Source: a virus. From it: DNA of 37,812 bases. Numbering within the stretch: the stretch's first letter is position 1; each line of letters begins with the position of its first letter. The notes below the pieces were generated by a model. It was not told where the DNA came from and ran no database searches. It was given only the letters and a program-made list of their open reading frames with translations. The stretch lies in IMG/VR virus record IMGVR_UViG_3300007960_003683, positions 1 to 37,812 of that record; one strand, 5' to 3'. The position numbers were made by a program, and so were the translations under genes. This document shows, in pieces, positions 30,038 to 37,549 of the stretch.

Positions 30038-30064
30038 ACTTACGCGCGTAAGTAAGCGCTTACT
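30038..30064. promoter_or_regulatory. Two overlapping perfect palindromes
   Basis: ACTTACGCGCGTAAGT (30038-30053) and AGTAAGCGCTTACT (30051-30064) are each perfectly symmetric and share AGT. They lie 20 bases before a small gene with strong RBS (AAGGAG). No T run follows. They could be operator half-sites or alternative RNA hairpins. Confidence 0.55.
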
Positions 30065-30084
30065 ATTATAATAAGGAGAAACCT

Positions 30085-30276
30085 ATGAAACATATTAAAG
30101 AAGTGATGGAAAGTCATTTTCAAGCACAGGTAGACAAGCACCGAATGAATGTTAATATTCTTTTGGAAAATCCCCGTGCAATTCCTGAGCATACTGACTT
30201 TTCTGAGGCAGTGGAAAAGGAGTTAGAGCAGATGGCACACTACAAGGATCTTTTAGCAGCATTAAACGATGTCTAG
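30085..30276 (+). CDS. Small helical hypothetical protein, 63 residues
   Basis: RBS AAGGAG at 30073-30078 supports the ATG. The product is helical and acidic (HIKEVMESHFQAQVDKHRMNV, then FSEAVEKELEQMAHYKDLLAAL). No family is recognised. It overlaps the following glycosyltransferase gene by eight bases. Confidence 0.75.
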   Translation: MKHIKEVMESHFQAQVDKHRMNVNILLENPRAIPEHTDFSEAVEKELEQMAHYKDLLAALNDV

Positions 30277-31645
30277 GTTTTTAGTTGGTATACTTACCTC
30301 AGACGATATTGAGAAACTAGAAAGAGCTATACTCAATGTTAATCAGCCTTATTACAATCCTGTTGGGTTGTGGGCTGATATCGTCGTTGTAGCAAACAGT
30401 TTAGATCCAACTTACGCAGACAAAGCAAAAGAAGTAGCAGAACGAAATAAGTGTAAGTTTATTGTAACAGAATCTAATGGTACTCCTGGACAAGGTAAGC
30501 AGTCCGTTCTAGATTACTTCTTAACTACACCATATGACTATCTTGTCCCTGTTGATGGTGATGATTATCTTGAAGACTTCACTCGTATATGTGAAATTGT
30601 TAATGAGCGGGAATGTGATGTATTAGTACAAACAAATCAGGAAACTGGTGTTGGACTAAACATTGCAGAGGACATTATACCCAGACAAGTCTTTGAAGCT
30701 AAAGAATGGGACATGGCAACAATAAAGTCATGGAAACGATTTGGTAAGGCTCTGAGGCGACACAATCACCCTGTTAAGAATGGACTTAATCGTATCCTAT
30801 GCCTGTCCCAAGAGGCTGCAGGCTCCTTTAGATATCTAACACACCTGAGAGGCTCAGAGGACGTAGTAGCATCTGCAGAGCTGTACAGCATTGACAAGTT
30901 AGTAAAGCACAATACTGACGAGTTTCTTTACGTCTGGGACTACGACACAAACGGAGCTTGGGGTACCTTTATTGGTAATAAAGAAGAAATAGACAACACT
31001 ATTGCTGCACTTGACGCTGTATATGAGAAACATAACTATATTGACGTCAACAGCAAATCCGATCCCAAGATGATTGTTGAATGGGCTAAATCAGCACACG
31101 CAGCAGGAGGACCTGGATCTGATATTATGTGGGATGAGGATTGGGAATCTAAACCTGCACAGTTTCTAAACAAACTATTTTATCAAAAAATTTATGACGA
31201 AGAAAACGGTGGCTTTTATACACTGTTTAAGAAAGATGGTAAAATTGTATCAGGGTGTGGTTTGAATAGACTACATGATACAGAGTATGCTAATATTGGT
31301 ACAAGGTCGTTCACTCTCCCAGAGTACAGAGGAGATACATACGATTTTTATCAGTGGTGGGTAAAAAGAACTTACGAATATATTCTAAAAAATTATCAAG
31401 GGTACATTTGGTGCTTTAATAAATACAATAAGAAGTTGTTTGACACGAATGCTAAAATTAATGATTATAAATTAGCAGACGTTGCACCCAACATAACAAA
31501 AGGAAGATATTTTATTCCTGCTAAAGCATGGCCACGTCTTTGTACAATTAACTACACCCCGCAATATGTAGTATATAATGACTGTCCTGGCTGTACAGGT
31601 ATTGAAATTTATCTTCAAAGTATAGACTCAGAGCATAATCAGTGA
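30269..31645 (+). CDS. GT-A glycosyltransferase fused to an acetyltransferase-like domain
   Basis: The 458-residue protein has two parts. The N-terminal part has the GT2-type pattern PVDGDDYLEDF with DGDD at 96-99, preceded by GQGKQSVLDYFL. The C-terminal part (about 300-458) has GFYTLFKKDGKIVSGCGLNRL, then ANIGTRSFTLPEYRG, which resembles the start of a GNAT acyltransferase domain. It may transfer a sugar and an acyl group. The fusion reading is moderate; the N-terminal part is firmer. It overlaps the desaturase gene by four bases. Confidence 0.65.
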   Translation: MSRFLVGILTSDDIEKLERAILNVNQPYYNPVGLWADIVVVANSLDPTYADKAKEVAERNKCKFIVTESNGTPGQGKQSVLDYFLTTPYDYLVPVDGDDYLEDFTRICEIVNERECDVLVQTNQETGVGLNIAEDIIPRQVFEAKEWDMATIKSWKRFGKALRRHNHPVKNGLNRILCLSQEAAGSFRYLTHLRGSEDVVASAELYSIDKLVKHNTDEFLYVWDYDTNGAWGTFIGNKEEIDNTIAALDAVYEKHNYIDVNSKSDPKMIVEWAKSAHAAGGPGSDIMWDEDWESKPAQFLNKLFYQKIYDEENGGFYTLFKKDGKIVSGCGLNRLHDTEYANIGTRSFTLPEYRGDTYDFYQWWVKRTYEYILKNYQGYIWCFNKYNKKLFDTNAKINDYKLADVAPNITKGRYFIPAKAWPRLCTINYTPQYVVYNDCPGCTGIEIYLQSIDSEHNQ

Positions 31646-32388
31646 AAAACATTTTCAAATTTAGTGTAGCTTCAAATTTACACATTACCATTGGACAGTA
31701 CATTAATATTCTAGGAATATTTTTGATTCCAGTTCTTATTATGAACGGAACAGCCTTTCACTGGACTATGGCTGCAATAGGGTATGTACTTTGGAATAAT
31801 TTTGGAATTTTTACAGGCTATCATAGAATAGCAGCACACAGGCAAATCAAATGCCCAGAGTGGTTTAAGAGATTTACTGCTTTGTGTGCAAACATGATGT
31901 GCTTAGGGCCGGCTTTTCATTGGGTGGCACAACACATTGCACATCATGCTCATACCGACACAGAAAAAGACCCACACTCTCCAATCCATAAAGGTTTTTG
32001 GAATGTTGTCTTTTTTCTTCCCTATCTAACAGACGATGTCAAATACATTCACGCACGACATCTTATCACAGATCCTTTCTATAAATGGCAAGTTCAATAT
32101 TATTGGCTAGTTATTATAACCTTTGCTCTTGTATTACTATTAATTGATCCATTTGCATTAGTTTACTTTTGGTTAGTCCCGGTTGGACTATCAAGAATGA
32201 CACTTGCCTATCTAACATCAGTGGTACACATGGTACCAGGCGCAACAAACAATTATTTTCTAGGTTTCATTTCAGCAGGAGAAGGCTGGCACGGAAACCA
32301 CCACGACAATCCTCGATCGGTTTTATATCATGAAAAATATGACTGGTGGGGTATGATGCTAAACAAATTTTTCAATAAAAAGTCTTGA
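31642..32388 (+). CDS. Fatty-acid desaturase
   Basis: GTG at 31642 overlaps the previous stop. The 248-residue membrane protein has the three His boxes of acyl-lipid/acyl-CoA desaturases: HRIAAH (61-66), HIAHH (98-102) and HGNHH (217-221), and several hydrophobic spans. These bind two irons and introduce a double bond into fatty acyl chains in the membrane. All box residues are intact. Expressed in a phage-infected cell it would change membrane fluidity, which is inference. Confidence 0.93.
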   Translation: MKNIFKFSVASNLHITIGQYINILGIFLIPVLIMNGTAFHWTMAAIGYVLWNNFGIFTGYHRIAAHRQIKCPEWFKRFTALCANMMCLGPAFHWVAQHIAHHAHTDTEKDPHSPIHKGFWNVVFFLPYLTDDVKYIHARHLITDPFYKWQVQYYWLVIITFALVLLLIDPFALVYFWLVPVGLSRMTLAYLTSVVHMVPGATNNYFLGFISAGEGWHGNHHDNPRSVLYHEKYDWWGMMLNKFFNKKS

Positions 32389-32413
32389 CAATTAAGTTAT
32401 AAGGCTATATAAT
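32385..32413 (+). promoter_or_regulatory. Sigma70 promoter giving a nearly leaderless mRNA
   Basis: TTGACA (32385-32390) overlaps the desaturase stop; 17-bp spacer; TATAAT (32408-32413). The ATG at 32422 is eight bases after the -10 box. Confidence 0.83.
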
Positions 32414-32421
32414 GGTGCACT

Positions 32422-33252
32422 ATGGAACTAAGTACTAAACATTTTGGCGAGCCTTACGCAGTCCGCGGAGAAGATAACTCTTGGTTGGGCGGGCAAGTAC
32501 ATAATTTCTTTGCTACTGATAGTGAAGATAATTGGATTCGTAATGAAGAAAAATTGCTCAAAATGGGTTATACAAAAGACTATCTAACGTATGATCTAAA
32601 TGAACAAGGCTTTAGAATGTTTAAGTCACTTGAGGACGAGTTTAATGAGCCTATCGTTTGTATTGGCGATAGTTCTACATTTGGAAACGGAATTCGTTTT
32701 GAAGATATTTGGATTAACTTCCTAAAAGAGGAAGGAGATATTATTAACCTAGGTAGCCAAGGTGCTGGATTTATCACAATTTACAGATTATTAAAGTCAT
32801 GGCTACCTGTAATTAAACCTAAAGCTGTCTACATGGCAGAACCTATACAAAAGCGTCCAGAGTTTTATACTGGTTCTATTCCTCATATTATAGGAGAAAA
32901 TTCGAGGGATATGGAAAAAGACTTCTGGAAAGAATATTTAAACAATGACAGAACAGAAGGCGTTTATAGAAGCTTATGCTTAGACGCCATAAAGAACTTG
33001 GTAACAGAGATGGGCATTAGATTGTATTTCTTGGAAACACCTTGGGATACGCCCATCTTTGGAGATCATGGTTGGAGACGTAATATGTTTCTCACAAAGA
33101 AATATGTTATGACTGCTGCAAAGTATAACTCCGATCACGACCAAGTAGGTCAAATAGCACGTGACCTATTACACCCTGGTAGTGATATACATTCGCATAT
33201 TGCCCAGGAATTTAATCATATGTTTGATAATAATCTTTTGTACGGGAGTTAA
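32422..33252 (+). CDS. SGNH hydrolase-like protein, apparently leaderless
   Basis: The 276-residue product has block I VCIGDSSTFGNG with Ser84, a NLGSQGAG block (second oxyanion position), and near the end DLLHPGSDIHSHIA with Asp248 and His251. This is the SGNH catalytic set. The -10 box ends eight bases before the ATG, leaving no room for a ribosome site. It may act on acyl or acetyl esters made by the nearby cluster. Confidence 0.75.
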   Translation: MELSTKHFGEPYAVRGEDNSWLGGQVHNFFATDSEDNWIRNEEKLLKMGYTKDYLTYDLNEQGFRMFKSLEDEFNEPIVCIGDSSTFGNGIRFEDIWINFLKEEGDIINLGSQGAGFITIYRLLKSWLPVIKPKAVYMAEPIQKRPEFYTGSIPHIIGENSRDMEKDFWKEYLNNDRTEGVYRSLCLDAIKNLVTEMGIRLYFLETPWDTPIFGDHGWRRNMFLTKKYVMTAAKYNSDHDQVGQIARDLLHPGSDIHSHIAQEFNHMFDNNLLYGS

Positions 33253-33254
33253 AA

Positions 33255-33800
33255 ATGGCTAATCATGTCTACTGTGATATTTCCTTAGTAGAGGGAAACA
33301 AAACATCTACGAAAAGATTCAACGAAGCATTTAGGTCTGTTAAAAGGCTTGACGAGTGTGGACTTGAATACTCTAACATTATGCCCGAGTGGGACGGAGA
33401 GTTTGCGTCTTATGGCTGGATGAATGACAACGTTGGTCCTAAGTGGGCTAATCTAGAGGCATACGACGAAGATGAAATTGACGAGTATGTACATGTCTGT
33501 TCGGCATGGTGTGCTCCATTTCAGTTTATGGAAACTTTAGGTGAGCATCTTAGTGAAGTTGATGCAGACGTAAAGCTAAAAATGACATACGTTGACGAGT
33601 TTTATAACTTTGTAGGTGTATGGACATGGGCAAATGGTGTCTCTGAAGTTGAAGAAGTTGATGGGGAATATTTAATTAAAATGCGAGCAGAGCAGCTTCG
33701 TATTCCTTCTAAAAATTATAAAATTTTTGATGATGATGGTTGGCATGATTTCTTAGACGACATTATGCATCAATGGGCGTCTGAATACTTAGATGATTAA
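33255..33800 (+). CDS. Api92/DUF1281-like protein
   Basis: The 181-residue acidic protein has the order of the DUF1281 (Api92-like, ferredoxin-like fold) family: MPEWDGEFASYGWMNDNVGPKWAN, then HVCSAWCAPFQFMETLGEHL and TYVDEFYNFVGVWTWANG. The family is common in phages and plasmids; its role is not clear. GGGAG precedes the ATG. Its stop overlaps the next start (TAATG). Confidence 0.65.
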   Translation: MANHVYCDISLVEGNKTSTKRFNEAFRSVKRLDECGLEYSNIMPEWDGEFASYGWMNDNVGPKWANLEAYDEDEIDEYVHVCSAWCAPFQFMETLGEHLSEVDADVKLKMTYVDEFYNFVGVWTWANGVSEVEEVDGEYLIKMRAEQLRIPSKNYKIFDDDGWHDFLDDIMHQWASEYLDD

Positions 33801-34255
33801 TGGGTATGATTTTAAACTATAAAGACTTAGCTGACAAGACAATTGGTTTTACATGTAGTACATTTGATTTACTACATGCAGGACATATCACAATGCTAGA
33901 AGAAGCCAAAAGGCATTGTGATTATCTAGTCGTCGGTTTGCAAATTGATCCTTCTATTGATAGAAAAGATAAGAATAAGCCCGTACAAAGTGTCGTAGAA
34001 AGACAAATTCAATTAGCAGCAGTTAAGTATATTGACGAAATTGTTCTTTATAATACAGAGAAAGATTTATTAGATCTTCTCTTGACATTGCCTATAAATG
34101 TGCGTATAATAGGCGAAGAATATAGAGACAAACCCTTTACTGGAAAAGAACTTCCTATCAAAGTAATATATAACACTAGGAAACATTCTTTTAGTAGTAC
34201 AGATTTACGTCAACGTGTAGTCGAAGCAACAATTGGTTATGAGGATAGAAGGTGA
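33800..34255 (+). CDS. Glycerol-3-phosphate cytidylyltransferase-like (TagD-type)
   Basis: The 151-residue protein has FTCSTFDLLHAGHITMLEEA with the HxGH-type HAGH at 26-29, and C-terminal RKHSFSSTDLR, the second nucleotide-binding signature. The family activates glycerol-3-phosphate or related alcohol phosphates to CDP forms for polymer or lipid synthesis. It overlaps the sulfotransferase-like gene by four bases. Other cytidylyltransferases of the superfamily remain possible. Confidence 0.85.
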   Translation: MGMILNYKDLADKTIGFTCSTFDLLHAGHITMLEEAKRHCDYLVVGLQIDPSIDRKDKNKPVQSVVERQIQLAAVKYIDEIVLYNTEKDLLDLLLTLPINVRIIGEEYRDKPFTGKELPIKVIYNTRKHSFSSTDLRQRVVEATIGYEDRR

Positions 34256-34875
34256 TCCAAGCTAGTAAAATTTTTGGAGAAAGACATACAGGAACAAATG
34301 CAGTAAGAGTGTTTCTCAAAGAAAATTTTGATTTACGCCCTCATGATTACACCTATTTGGGTTGGAAGCATCGTTTAGCTCCTTCAGTATCAGAGATGGA
34401 AAAATTTGATCTCACTAAAACATTATTTGTTTTTACTTTTAGATCTCCGTACACATGGATACAGGCAATGCATCGTCTACCCTATTATTTCCATTGCCCT
34501 GAAGCACATGATCGCCCTTTAGAATCTTTTGTAAAATTTCAAATAGAAGATTATGAAAACAGTATTGCAATGTGGAATCAAAAAAATAGAAGTTATCTTG
34601 AACTCTCTAAAAAATTATCAAATAGTATGCTTGTAAAAGTGGAAGAGTTTAGAAATTTTCCTTCCGTGATTGCTGAAAAGGTAAATCTTTTATTAGGCAC
34701 AGACGTACAAAATTTAAAGCATGTTAGCCAATATATAAGTGGAAAAGGAATATCAAATTCTGATGTAGATAAAAATTTAAGTATGGAGAATCTTCCTCCG
34801 TCTACATTAGAATTGATTAATGAAAATCTTGATTTTCAAGTTATGAATGAACTTGGTTATAACATTGAGGAATAG
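34252..34875 (+). CDS. Sulfotransferase-like protein (third of three)
   Basis: The GTG at 34252 overlaps the previous stop. The 207-residue product starts IFGERHTGTNAVRVFL (loop at 9-16) and has VFTFRSPYTWIQAMHR (60-75), the two PAPS-site patterns. Identity is weaker than for the second copy but the order is right. It likely sulfates a cytoplasmic acceptor; the partner is unknown. Confidence 0.65.
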   Translation: MIQASKIFGERHTGTNAVRVFLKENFDLRPHDYTYLGWKHRLAPSVSEMEKFDLTKTLFVFTFRSPYTWIQAMHRLPYYFHCPEAHDRPLESFVKFQIEDYENSIAMWNQKNRSYLELSKKLSNSMLVKVEEFRNFPSVIAEKVNLLLGTDVQNLKHVSQYISGKGISNSDVDKNLSMENLPPSTLELINENLDFQVMNELGYNIEE

Positions 34876-34878
34876 AAA

Positions 34879-35055
34879 ATGAAAAAGCGTAATGTAACGA
34901 ATCGTCGTAAAGTGGCTCTTGAGAATCTCAAGAAGCAAAAGTTCTTCCCAAAGAAGATGAAGGACGGTAAGGAGCGCTCAGAAGAGAAATGGACTGAGCG
35001 TAAAACAAAAATGATTGAAATTCTCGAAAAGAGAATTGGAAGTGGAGTATTATAA
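34879..35055 (+). CDS. Small basic protein, 58 residues
   Basis: The ATG at 34879 gives a highly basic peptide (MKKRNVTNRRKVALENLKKQ, then PKKMKDGKERSEEKWTERK). A good start is suggested by the three-base gap after the sulfotransferase gene and by the stop overlapping the next start (TAATG). It likely binds nucleic acid or a negatively charged partner; no family is recognised. Confidence 0.6.
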   Translation: MKKRNVTNRRKVALENLKKQKFFPKKMKDGKERSEEKWTERKTKMIEILEKRIGSGVL

Positions 35056-35243
35056 TGAGTAATGATCAAGCAAAAAGAAAAATTGCCAACTGTATTATGG
35101 CAAGCAAGAGGGCATTGGATCCTAGTTTTAGAGCCTATTGGAAAGATACGGCATCAAAACTAGCAAAGACATACAATGTTAATTTAACTGAAATTGAAAA
35201 GTCACCGGAGTTTTACAATGCTAAAGTTGGTAGCCTGCACTAA
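35055..35243 (+). CDS. Small hypothetical protein, 62 residues
   Basis: The ATG shares a base with the previous stop. The product is helical and basic (QAKRKIANCIMASKRALD, then KDTASKLAKTYNV). It overlaps the next gene by 26 bases. No family is recognised. Confidence 0.6.
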   Translation: MSNDQAKRKIANCIMASKRALDPSFRAYWKDTASKLAKTYNVNLTEIEKSPEFYNAKVGSLH

Positions 35244-35571
35244 GGTTTGGCAAAACCTTGGAGATGTCCATCTCCCTATGTGGAGGGCTTGTGATTGTAA
35301 TGAGTACATTATTGCAAGATTTGAAAAGGAACCTACTTGGCCTGAAATTGGAGATGCTGTTAAAAAGTTTATGCACATCTTGGAAGGTAGGATCTCTGAT
35401 AACACCATAGAATCCTATATCGGGTTTGAGTTATATAGCAATAATTCTCTTACACACGGAGAAAACTTTCAATTAGAACAAGGGGGAACAATTGACTTCC
35501 CCGCTGAGGATGTTACAAAAATCGATGTTAGATCTGAAATGGCTGGAATCGCAGGGGAAATTCCTCAATGA
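35218..35571 (+). CDS. Hypothetical protein, 117 residues
   Basis: The ATG at 35218 has GGAG eight bases upstream; the longer frame start lies further inside the previous gene. The product has LVACTKVWQNLGDVHLPMWR, a CDC pair, and an acidic helical middle. No domain is recognised. The next gene begins eight bases after its stop. Confidence 0.65.
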   Translation: MLKLVACTKVWQNLGDVHLPMWRACDCNEYIIARFEKEPTWPEIGDAVKKFMHILEGRISDNTIESYIGFELYSNNSLTHGENFQLEQGGTIDFPAEDVTKIDVRSEMAGIAGEIPQ

Positions 35572-35578
35572 TGATAAA

Positions 35579-36301
35579 ATGGAGCCAAGGCTAACCATAG
35601 CCTACTCCTATTACGAGGAACCTGAACTTTTAGAAAAACAAGCCCAACTCTGGGAAGACTATCCTCCTGGAGTTGAGATTTTTGTGGTTGATGATGGATC
35701 TCAGAAATATCCTGCGTTGGATATTTTAAAGAGAACATATTTTCCATATGGTCCTAATATACAGTTGTGGACAGTAGATGAGGACCTTGGTTTTAACTCC
35801 CATGGTTGTCGAAACTTAGCTGCAACTTATGCACCTACAGATCCCGTTCTATTTTTAGATATAGATATCACTCTCAATCCTTGTGATGTGGGAAGTTTAA
35901 GACGTATTGCATTTAAGGATGGACGTCACTATATGTTCAATGCTTATATCAGACACAGAAAGAATTTTGTCCCTTGTCCAGGACATATCAATATGTTTAT
36001 AACGACAAAGAAAACGTATTGGGACGCTGGTGGTTATGATGAATCTTTTACAGGCTGGCATTATGGCGATAGAGAATTCCATGAAAGATTAGAAGCAGCT
36101 TCGACAAAAAATAATACAGGAATTACTCTAACAATTGAAAGGGGTGGCAGACAGATGTATGTTGATCCTGATCAAGAGACTAGAATGGTATACGATAACA
36201 CAAATATGAAACTAATCTACAGAGACGAACTCCCTGATTTCAACATTCTTAAGGGTACGCAGCCCAATAAATTAGTGTTTCCGTATACCAGAATCTTATA
36301 A
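35579..36301 (+). CDS. GT2-family glycosyltransferase
   Basis: The ATG at 35579 is the natural start; upstream in-frame starts lie in the preceding gene. The 240-residue protein has the GT-A pattern: YYEEPELLEKQ, VVDDGS (37-41), the DxD-type DIDIT (94-98) and the acceptor-side WDAGGYDESFTGWHYGDREF. It would transfer a sugar from a nucleotide donor in the cytoplasm. It is one of three glycosyltransferases in the window. Confidence 0.88.
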   Translation: MEPRLTIAYSYYEEPELLEKQAQLWEDYPPGVEIFVVDDGSQKYPALDILKRTYFPYGPNIQLWTVDEDLGFNSHGCRNLAATYAPTDPVLFLDIDITLNPCDVGSLRRIAFKDGRHYMFNAYIRHRKNFVPCPGHINMFITTKKTYWDAGGYDESFTGWHYGDREFHERLEAASTKNNTGITLTIERGGRQMYVDPDQETRMVYDNTNMKLIYRDELPDFNILKGTQPNKLVFPYTRIL

Positions 36302-36304
36302 ATA
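36297..36304 (+). promoter_or_regulatory. T4-type late promoter motif TATAAATA
   Basis: TATAAATACT covers the GT2 stop codon, a few bases before the sigma70 -35 box of the next gene. Confidence 0.4.
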
Positions 36305-36308
36305 CTGC

Positions 36309-36337
36309 TTGACATTTAGCATGAAATGTGCTATAAT
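36309..36337 (+). promoter_or_regulatory. Sigma70 promoter for the ligase-like gene
   Basis: TTGACA (36309-36314), 17-bp spacer, extended TGCTATAAT with the -10 at 36332-36337. The -35/spacer contains ACATTT-N6-AAATGT (36312-36329), a perfect inverted repeat. Confidence 0.85.
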
Positions 36338-36370
36338 AACAATATAAATTGTTAAGAGAGAGTAGAAATA

Positions 36371-37549
36371 ATGTTGAAGTTTAGGGGTTTTCTGGTAGAA
36401 CAAGCGGCTGAAGAAGACAAACTCAAGCATCTAGAACATGTAGAGGATCATGTCTTGCATGGAGGTGCAGAAGGATTTGCACATGCTTTTCACACCCTAA
36501 ATGATGTACACGGACACCTAACTGGACAAAAAAACGACACTAAAATTACCACAAAATATGATGGTAGTCCTGCAGTTATTTACGGTACAGATCCTAAAAC
36601 TGGAAAGTTCTTTGTAGGCAGTAAGTCTGTTTTCAACAAAAATCCTAAGATTAATTATACGCCTGCTGATATTGAAAAGAACCATGGACATGCTCCTGGA
36701 CTTGTTCAAAAGCTCAAGGCTGCTTTAGAACACCTTCCTAAAATTCACGACGGCAAAGGCATCTACCAGGCAGACATTATGCACGCTGGTGATGTTAAAG
36801 ATCGTGGACATCGTGCAGAATATACTCCCAACACTATCACTTATCATCATCCAAAAGGTTCGGACGATTATAAAAAAGCTCTAAAGGCAAAGTTTGGTGT
36901 TGCGATTCATACCAAATATACTGGTAACAGTCTCGATCAAATGGTTGCACAACACGGTGCAGATATTAACTACAATGAACACGAAGACGTTCACGTGATG
37001 CCTGTTCAGCATGACATTAGTAAGGCACACTACCCTCTAGAAGCACAACAAGAGTATCAGAAGCATGTAAAGGCTGCTATGGAACATTACAAAAAGATGC
37101 CTAAAGAAGGACATGAGGCTGTAATGGGACACTCAGAACATCTTAAAACATACATTAATAATACAGTAAGAACAGGAGAAGATCCTTCTCATAAAGGCTT
37201 TCATGCTCATCATAAACTACATCACGACAAAGGTATTGCCAAAGTAACACAAGAAAAGGCAGTACAAAGTAGAACACAAAAGAGAGATGCTGCACTAAAC
37301 AAAATAAAAGCAGATAAAGGACACATTGAAACTGCTTTAAAAATGCACCATCACTTACAAAAAGCAAAAGATATTTTAACAAACGCGTTATCAAGCCATT
37401 CTAGCGTTGGTCATGAGATTGGGGGAATGCCTACAAAGCCTGAAGGTTTTGTTGTACATAAAGGCGGCCGCCCTTCTAAATTTGTGGATAGAAAAGAGTT
37501 TAGTGCTGCTAACTTTGCTAGGGGCGACGCACTTAAAGGGAACAAATAA
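36371..37549 (+). CDS. RNA/DNA ligase-like nucleotidyltransferase (DUF6267-like)
   Basis: The 392-residue protein has the order of a nucleotidyltransferase ligase core: motif I TTKYDGSPAVIYG with Lys62 in KYDG, then FFVGSKSVFNK, and a C-terminal EGFVVHKGGRPSKFVD with Glu358 (motif IV type) and a following Lys. The middle is unusually His-rich. Marine T4-like phages carry a similar protein of unknown function. An ATP-dependent RNA or DNA joining or end-modifying role is possible; end motifs are only seen by eye. The start has GAGAGAG upstream, and the next gene overlaps its stop (TAATG). Confidence 0.72.
   Translation: MLKFRGFLVEQAAEEDKLKHLEHVEDHVLHGGAEGFAHAFHTLNDVHGHLTGQKNDTKITTKYDGSPAVIYGTDPKTGKFFVGSKSVFNKNPKINYTPADIEKNHGHAPGLVQKLKAALEHLPKIHDGKGIYQADIMHAGDVKDRGHRAEYTPNTITYHHPKGSDDYKKALKAKFGVAIHTKYTGNSLDQMVAQHGADINYNEHEDVHVMPVQHDISKAHYPLEAQQEYQKHVKAAMEHYKKMPKEGHEAVMGHSEHLKTYINNTVRTGEDPSHKGFHAHHKLHHDKGIAKVTQEKAVQSRTQKRDAALNKIKADKGHIETALKMHHHLQKAKDILTNALSSHSSVGHEIGGMPTKPEGFVVHKGGRPSKFVDRKEFSAANFARGDALKGNK

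Noticed and set aside
30067-30072. TATAAT as a promoter for 30085
   Set aside because: No -35 box at the right distance, and transcription would begin past the ribosome site AAGGAG.
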